Shown: positions 60,372-64,000 of the stretch, piece after piece | Position numbering within the stretch: position 1 is the first letter of the stretch | Layout: every line of letters begins with the position of its first letter | Assembly: GCA_035944135.1 (NCBI GenBank) | Contig: DASZBM010000010.1 | Location: forward strand, 310,001-374,000 | From: Acidobacteriaceae bacterium | Lineage (GTDB): Bacteria > Acidobacteriota > Terriglobia > Terriglobales > Acidobacteriaceae | Length of the DNA: 64,000 nt | Reading direction: 5' to 3' | The notes under the pieces: generated by a model | The model's input: only the letters and a program-made list of their open reading frames with translations | Told to the model about the DNA's origin: nothing | The model's database searches: none | Position numbers and translations under genes: made by a program

Positions 60372-61245
60372 GGAGAGTGGCACAGTGGCAATCGCTGTAG
60401 CAGCACGAAGCGCGAAGACGGTTGGACGGCGCGGAAGCTACACGCGCGCGTTCCTCGGTCTGATGCTGCGTGACGTCTTCGTGCTGCGGCGCGAGGTTGG
60501 ACCGTTCCTGGTTCGCGTGGGAATGAATCCGCTGCTGTTTCTATTTGTTTTTACGTACGTGATGCCGCACATGTCGGGGGGCGCCGCGCTGAATCCGACG
60601 GCAAACATGGCCGCGGCTGGCGGCGGGAGTTTCGGTACGGTCCTCCTGCCCGGACTCATGGCGGTTGCGATTATGTTTTCCGGAATCGCCGCGGTTGCGC
60701 TACCGCTCGCGCAGGAGTTCGGTGTTACGCGCGAGATTGACGATCGCGTCATGTGCCCGTTGCCGATTGGCGCGGTCGCGATCGAGAAGATTGTCTTTTC
60801 AGCGTTGCAAAGCATCGTCGCGGCCGCGATAGTATTCCCGCTTGCGTACTACGTTCCGAGCACGCCGGTGGCGGCGCATGTTTCGAGCTGGCCGTTTTTG
60901 ATTGCGGTGCTGATTCTTGCGAGTCTGCTCTCGGGCGCGCTCGGATTGACCATCGGCACGTCAGTGCAGCCGAAACAGATCGGCCTGGTGTTTGGCATCG
61001 TCGTGGTACCGATCACGTTTCTTGGTTGCGTGTACTACCCGTGGGCCGCGCTCGGGCCTTTGAAGTGGCTGCAGTATGGCGTGCTCGTGAATCCGATCGT
61101 GTACATCAGCGAAGGCCTGCGCGCCGCGCTGACGCCGACGATGCATCACATGCCGGATTGGATGATTCTGGTGCTGCTGATCCTGTTTCTCGTGCTGCTG
61201 ACGTGGCTCGGAATGCGCGGATTCCGGCGGCGCGTCGTCAGCTAG
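60364..61245 (+). CDS. ABC-2 type transporter permease (DrrB type)
   Basis: 293 aa from GTG 60364, overlapping the ATPase gene by 8 bases. A cytoplasmic N-terminal tail of about 35 residues precedes six membrane helices. The layout, including the short loop after helix 1 and the segment QEFGVTREIDDRVMCPLPIGAVAIEKIVFSALQSIVAAAIVFPLAYY, is typical of ABC2_membrane permeases. With the preceding ATPase it makes a complete exporter, distinct from the NatAB-like one at 108-2268. Confidence 0.92.
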   Translation: MSRESGTVAIAVAARSAKTVGRRGSYTRAFLGLMLRDVFVLRREVGPFLVRVGMNPLLFLFVFTYVMPHMSGGAALNPTANMAAAGGGSFGTVLLPGLMAVAIMFSGIAAVALPLAQEFGVTREIDDRVMCPLPIGAVAIEKIVFSALQSIVAAAIVFPLAYYVPSTPVAAHVSSWPFLIAVLILASLLSGALGLTIGTSVQPKQIGLVFGIVVVPITFLGCVYYPWAALGPLKWLQYGVLVNPIVYISEGLRAALTPTMHHMPDWMILVLLILFLVLLTWLGMRGFRRRVVS

Positions 61246-61253
61246 CGGAACGA

Positions 61254-62297
61254 CTATTCCGCGGCGTAGGTATGCTCGGGAGCAACAGGCGACCCGACCT
61301 CGCCCTTGCTCAGCTTTTCGGCGAGGTCCTTGGCAATGAGTGCGCCGTGGAAGCGGCCGTTCTCGATGAAGATTTCATTGGTGCGCTCTCCCGCGACGAC
61401 GACACCCGCGACGTAGATGCCGGGCACGTTGGATTCGAGGGTCTGCCGGTTGCAGATGGGGCAGCGCGAATTCTTCGCATCCAGCTTGATGCCAAGAGAC
61501 TCGATGAAGGTGAAGTCGGGACGATAGCCCGTGAGCGCAAAGACGTGATGGTTCGGGATTGTTTTGGTGCCAAGTGGAGTCTTCAGGACTACATCATCGA
61601 GCCCGATGCGCTCAACTGTTGTGTTGAAATGCGCGGTGATCTCGCCTCTCTTGATGCGGTTTTCGATGTCCGGCTTGATCCAGTACTTGATGTGCCGGTG
61701 CAGTTCGGCGCCGCGGTGGACGAGCGTGACGTGCGCTCCATGACGATAAAGCTCCAGCGCGGCGATCGCGGCGGAGTTCTTGCCGCCCACAACGATCACA
61801 TCGCGGCTGAAATATGGATGCGGCTCGTCGTAATAGTGCGAGACCTTCGGCAGTTCCTCGCCGGGGACGTTGAGGTGGTTCGGCAGATCGTAGTAGCCCG
61901 TGGAGACGATCAGCTTCCGCGCGCGGTGCTGGAGGGGCCGGCCGAAGCGGTCTTCGGTGTGCACGGTGAAGTCGCCGTCGCCGCCCGTGACGCTAGTGAC
62001 GAGCTCATACGGCCGCACGTCGAGCCGATAATGCGCGGTCACCTTGCGGTAGTACTCGAGCGCTTCGCTGCGGCTGGGCTTCTGGTTCGGTGAAGGGAAT
62101 GGGATGTTGCCGATCTCCAGCAGCTCCGGCGTGGTGAAGAAGGTCATGTTCGCCGGGTAATGGAAGAGCGAGTTCGTCAGGCAGCCCTTGTCGACGAGCA
62201 CAACGTTGCAGCCGACGTTCTGCGCGTCAATGGCGCACGCGAGACCTGTGGGGCCGGCGCCGATGACGAGCACGTCGTGGATGGCTTGTTCGCTCAT
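61254..62297 (-). CDS. ypdA: Bacillithiol disulfide reductase-like flavoprotein (YpdA family)
   Basis: 347 aa. FAD motif VIGAGPTGLACAID (11-24), NADPH motif VVGGKNSAAIAALEL (about 168-182), and the conserved FHYPANMTFFTTPELLEIG block together identify the YpdA/Bdr family. YpdA reduces bacillithiol disulfide with NADPH and lacks the CxxC pair of thioredoxin reductase; the only CxxC here is the late CPIC. Its presence implies a bacillithiol-based thiol buffer, consistent with Acidobacteriota and Bacteroidota as well as Firmicutes. The bshA-C genes are not in the window. It is convergent with the exporter, 8 bases away. Confidence 0.9.
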   Translation of the reverse strand: MSEQAIHDVLVIGAGPTGLACAIDAQNVGCNVVLVDKGCLTNSLFHYPANMTFFTTPELLEIGNIPFPSPNQKPSRSEALEYYRKVTAHYRLDVRPYELVTSVTGGDGDFTVHTEDRFGRPLQHRARKLIVSTGYYDLPNHLNVPGEELPKVSHYYDEPHPYFSRDVIVVGGKNSAAIAALELYRHGAHVTLVHRGAELHRHIKYWIKPDIENRIKRGEITAHFNTTVERIGLDDVVLKTPLGTKTIPNHHVFALTGYRPDFTFIESLGIKLDAKNSRCPICNRQTLESNVPGIYVAGVVVAGERTNEIFIENGRFHGALIAKDLAEKLSKGEVGSPVAPEHTYAAE

Positions 62298-62318
62298 AAA
62301 TCAGATTGTATGGAACGA

Positions 62319-62342
62319 AAGGGCCGCAAGGATGCGGCCCTT
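62319..62342 (-). terminator. Hairpin downstream of the NarL-type regulator
   Basis: 9-bp stem AAGGGCCGC / GCGGCCCTT with a 6-base loop, 24 bases beyond the stop of the minus-strand response regulator and 22 bases upstream of the ypdA start. The U-run is weak, so it may only partly terminate. Confidence 0.6.
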
Positions 62343-62366
62343 CCTTCGATCTATTGAAGCCAGAGT

Positions 62367-63110
62367 TTATGCGTCGATGTCGACCAGCTTGTGGCTGATG
62401 GCGAACAGCGCAAGCTCGAGACGCGTGCTGACGCCCGTCTTGTCGAAGATGTTCGACAGATGGCGCTTCACGGTCTCTTCACTGATTGTGAACTGCTTCG
62501 CGATGTCCTTGTTCGAGCAGCCTTCAACGATGCAGGTAACGACTTCGAGCTCGCGCGGTGTGAGACCGTAGGTCTTCTTCTCCGGCACGGCGGCGGCCTG
62601 CTGCATGAGGTCGTGCAACGCAGAGAGAAGATTGACGACGCGCTTGCCGCCGATCCAGTAGTCGCCAGAAAGCACCGCGCGCAGGCTCTCGCCGAGATCG
62701 CTGGCGACGGAGTCTTTGAGCACGATGCCGCGTGCGCCGATCTGCAGCGCCTCGATGATCTGCTGGGTGGAAATGAGACTGGTGAGCAGAACGATCTTTA
62801 CGCGCGGCGAGCGATTCATGATGGCGCGCATCGCTTCGAGGCCCGGAAGTTTAGGCATCGCGAGGTCGAGCAGAAGAATGTCCGGCTCGAGCTCAAGCGT
62901 CTGGGTGATGGCTTCGTCGCCGTCGTTGGCTTCGCCGACCACCTCAAAGCCGGGTTCGCTGGTCAGCATGTTCTTCACGCCAAAGCGGACAACGGGATGG
63001 TCATCGGCAACGACGATGCGAATCGTCTGGTGACCTGGAACTCCGGTGACCTGGGGTCCCGAAGCGGGTTTGCGAAGTACAGGTGTGGGCATCTTGTGTG
63101 GGCTCTCCAT
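62367..63110 (-). CDS. NarL/FixJ-type LuxR response regulator
   Basis: 247 aa. After a 28-residue flexible N-terminus, the receiver domain (about 29-150) has D36-D37, phospho-acceptor D82 (ILLLDLAMPKLPG), the switch Thr in VLLTSL and Lys in VLKDS. The C-terminal GerE helix-turn-helix (about 178-240) is LTPRELEVVTCIVEGCSNKDIAKQFTISEETVKRHLSNIFDKTGVSTRLELALFAI. It should bind DNA as a phosphorylated dimer. It lies 19 bases downstream of the HPt-containing gene, so the two likely form one phosphorelay operon. Confidence 0.94.
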   Translation of the reverse strand: MESPHKMPTPVLRKPASGPQVTGVPGHQTIRIVVADDHPVVRFGVKNMLTSEPGFEVVGEANDGDEAITQTLELEPDILLLDLAMPKLPGLEAMRAIMNRSPRVKIVLLTSLISTQQIIEALQIGARGIVLKDSVASDLGESLRAVLSGDYWIGGKRVVNLLSALHDLMQQAAAVPEKKTYGLTPRELEVVTCIVEGCSNKDIAKQFTISEETVKRHLSNIFDKTGVSTRLELALFAISHKLVDIDA

Positions 63111-63129
63111 AGGGCCTAATTATTCAATC

Positions 63130-63897
63130 CTACAATTTCTCGTTCAGCATACGCTCCAGCCGCTTACACGCCGAATCGAAATCCGCAAGGGCGGAGGTAT
63201 CCACCGGGGAACCCCCTTCCGCGGCGGCGGCGAGCGCCTGTAACTCCAACGCTCCCACCATCCCGCAGCTTCCCTTGATGGTGTGGGCCTCCTGACGGAC
63301 TGTGGCCAGATCGCCACGCTCCACGGCGGCGGCGATGAGGGCGAGCCGGCTCCGGACGTCGTCCAAGGTCATGTCATAGAGCTGCCGCAGCGAGTCACTG
63401 CCGATTTTTGATTTCATTTGCGTAAAAATCGTGTCATCGAGCGGCGGCCGAATGTTGCTGCCTTCGTCTCTGTGAGGACGCTCAGCGATGCTCGTTGTAA
63501 CGTCCGCAGTGCGTGCGCGGGCTTGCTCAATTGCGTGCGCGAAGTCAACGACGGAGAAGGGCTTGCGCAAGAATCCGTCGAAGTCTTGCAACTCATCCTC
63601 ACGCGGTCCACTGCCGCTCATCGCGAGGATCACGGTGTCTGCGGGCAGCCGGGCGGCGTCGCGTTCTGCGGCCAGGGCGCTGGCGAGTTCACCGCCGCGC
63701 ATGCCGGGCATCTGGATGTCGCAAAGGATGACGCTCGGCTTCGGCGTGCCCTCGCGTGCGACTTGGAGGGCCTCGTCGCCGGAGAGTGCGCGGGTGACGC
63801 GATACCCCTCGACGGTAAGCAGCGCGTCGAGCAGCTCACCCATGATCGGGTCGTCATCGACGATCAACACTTGTGTCTCTAGATTTGGTTCGGTCAT
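63130..63897 (-). CDS. Receiver-HPt phosphorelay protein
   Basis: 255 aa. The N-terminal receiver (about 8-128) has D14-D15-D16, phospho-acceptor D60 (ILCDIQMPGMRGGE), Ser/Gly switch region LAMSGSG and K112 in FLRKPF. A linker leads to an HPt four-helix domain (about 155-250) with phospho-accepting H205 in EAHTIKGSCGMVGALEL. Receiver plus HPt without a kinase core means it relays phosphate, plausibly onto the adjacent NarL-type regulator. The cognate sensor kinase is not in the window. Confidence 0.92.
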   Translation of the reverse strand: MTEPNLETQVLIVDDDPIMGELLDALLTVEGYRVTRALSGDEALQVAREGTPKPSVILCDIQMPGMRGGELASALAAERDAARLPADTVILAMSGSGPREDELQDFDGFLRKPFSVVDFAHAIEQARARTADVTTSIAERPHRDEGSNIRPPLDDTIFTQMKSKIGSDSLRQLYDMTLDDVRSRLALIAAAVERGDLATVRQEAHTIKGSCGMVGALELQALAAAAEGGSPVDTSALADFDSACKRLERMLNEKL

Positions 63898-63955
63898 GCC
63901 AGATCAGATTAGCCCAGGCGAAGCGCGGCACGCCCGAGGGGCATCTGCTGAGGTA

Positions 63956-64000
63956 TGACCCCCGCAATCTTCTTTCGCCCGAAGCGACAAAGGGACACGA
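63956..64000 (+). CDS. Possible 5' end of a gene running off the window
   Basis: An ATG at 63956, preceded by CTGAGG, opens a frame of 15 codons (Met-Thr-Pro-Ala-Ile-Phe-Phe-Arg-Pro-Lys...) that stays open to the window end, divergent from the receiver-HPt gene 58 bases away. Too short to identify or confirm. Confidence 0.25.

Overview
This 64 kb window looks like ordinary chromosome from a Gram-negative, moderately high-GC bacterium. The best fit is Acidobacteriota, class Terriglobia (Granulicella/Terriglobus/Edaphobacter-like). The reasons are many signal-peptide proteins of acidobacterial type (FecR-like, W/Y-rich, lipid-anchored beta-propellers, one PEP-CTERM protein), two OmpA-family proteins with coiled-coil stalks, a YpdA-type bacillithiol disulfide reductase, DUF481 and DUF3179 proteins, and dispersed intergenic repeats of kinds I recognise from acidobacterial genomes. 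This taxonomy is inference; no rRNA is present. I see no transposase, integrase, phage gene, CRISPR array, rRNA or tRNA.

Layout. 0-4.9 kb: terminator of an upstream gene, a NatA/NatB-like ABC exporter, a GMC oxidoreductase, a small conserved protein and a DUF374 acyltransferase. 4.9-12.7 kb: lipoprotein beta-propeller, queA, an NTF2-like secreted protein, polA, a PEP-CTERM protein and a ferritin-like protein. 12.7-21 kb: secreted proteins of unknown role, a FecR-domain protein, and a serine hydrolase coupled to a DUF3179 protein. 21-30.6 kb: glmM, xseA and a lone receiver domain on the minus strand, a two-TM potassium-channel-like protein, a YfgM-like TPR protein, an orphan GvpL/GvpF, a 5'-truncated methyltransferase, pgsA, a zinc ribbon and glutamate dehydrogenase. 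30.8-41.8 kb: trpE, an OmpA protein, argG, OsmC, a SpoIIE-type phosphatase, a Tat-exported six-hairpin glycosidase and trpG. 41.8-49.9 kb: a Tat-type alditol oxidase, an OafA-like acyltransferase, efp, an ICMT-like/MarR operon with a probable operator, acylphosphatase, apt, a lipoprotein and a zinc alcohol dehydrogenase. 49.9-64 kb: a TonB-C protein, a Tat-exported lactonase, DUF481, outer-membrane beta-barrel and SDR proteins, a second OmpA protein, class I fumarase, an ABC-2 exporter, YpdA, and a NarL/HPt phosphorelay pair.

The most unusual signal is a set of short tandem arrays with a strict 7-bp period (CTCTACC, ACTAACY, CCTAGAA, AAGCTSA types). They sit at gene ends: they supply the stop codons of three genes (marR, the 54.8 kb small gene, the SDR), form a long imperfect inverted repeat between two convergent genes, and one array lies inside the coding sequence of DNA polymerase I. 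They resemble in design the heptameric STRR repeats of cyanobacteria, and I know of no assigned function in this phylum. Other points worth a second look are an asymmetric-period palindromic operator ahead of the ICMT/MarR pair, EF-P with Asn instead of Lys/Arg at the loop tip, a PolA without proofreading residues, and two related structured repeats upstream of cell-envelope genes.
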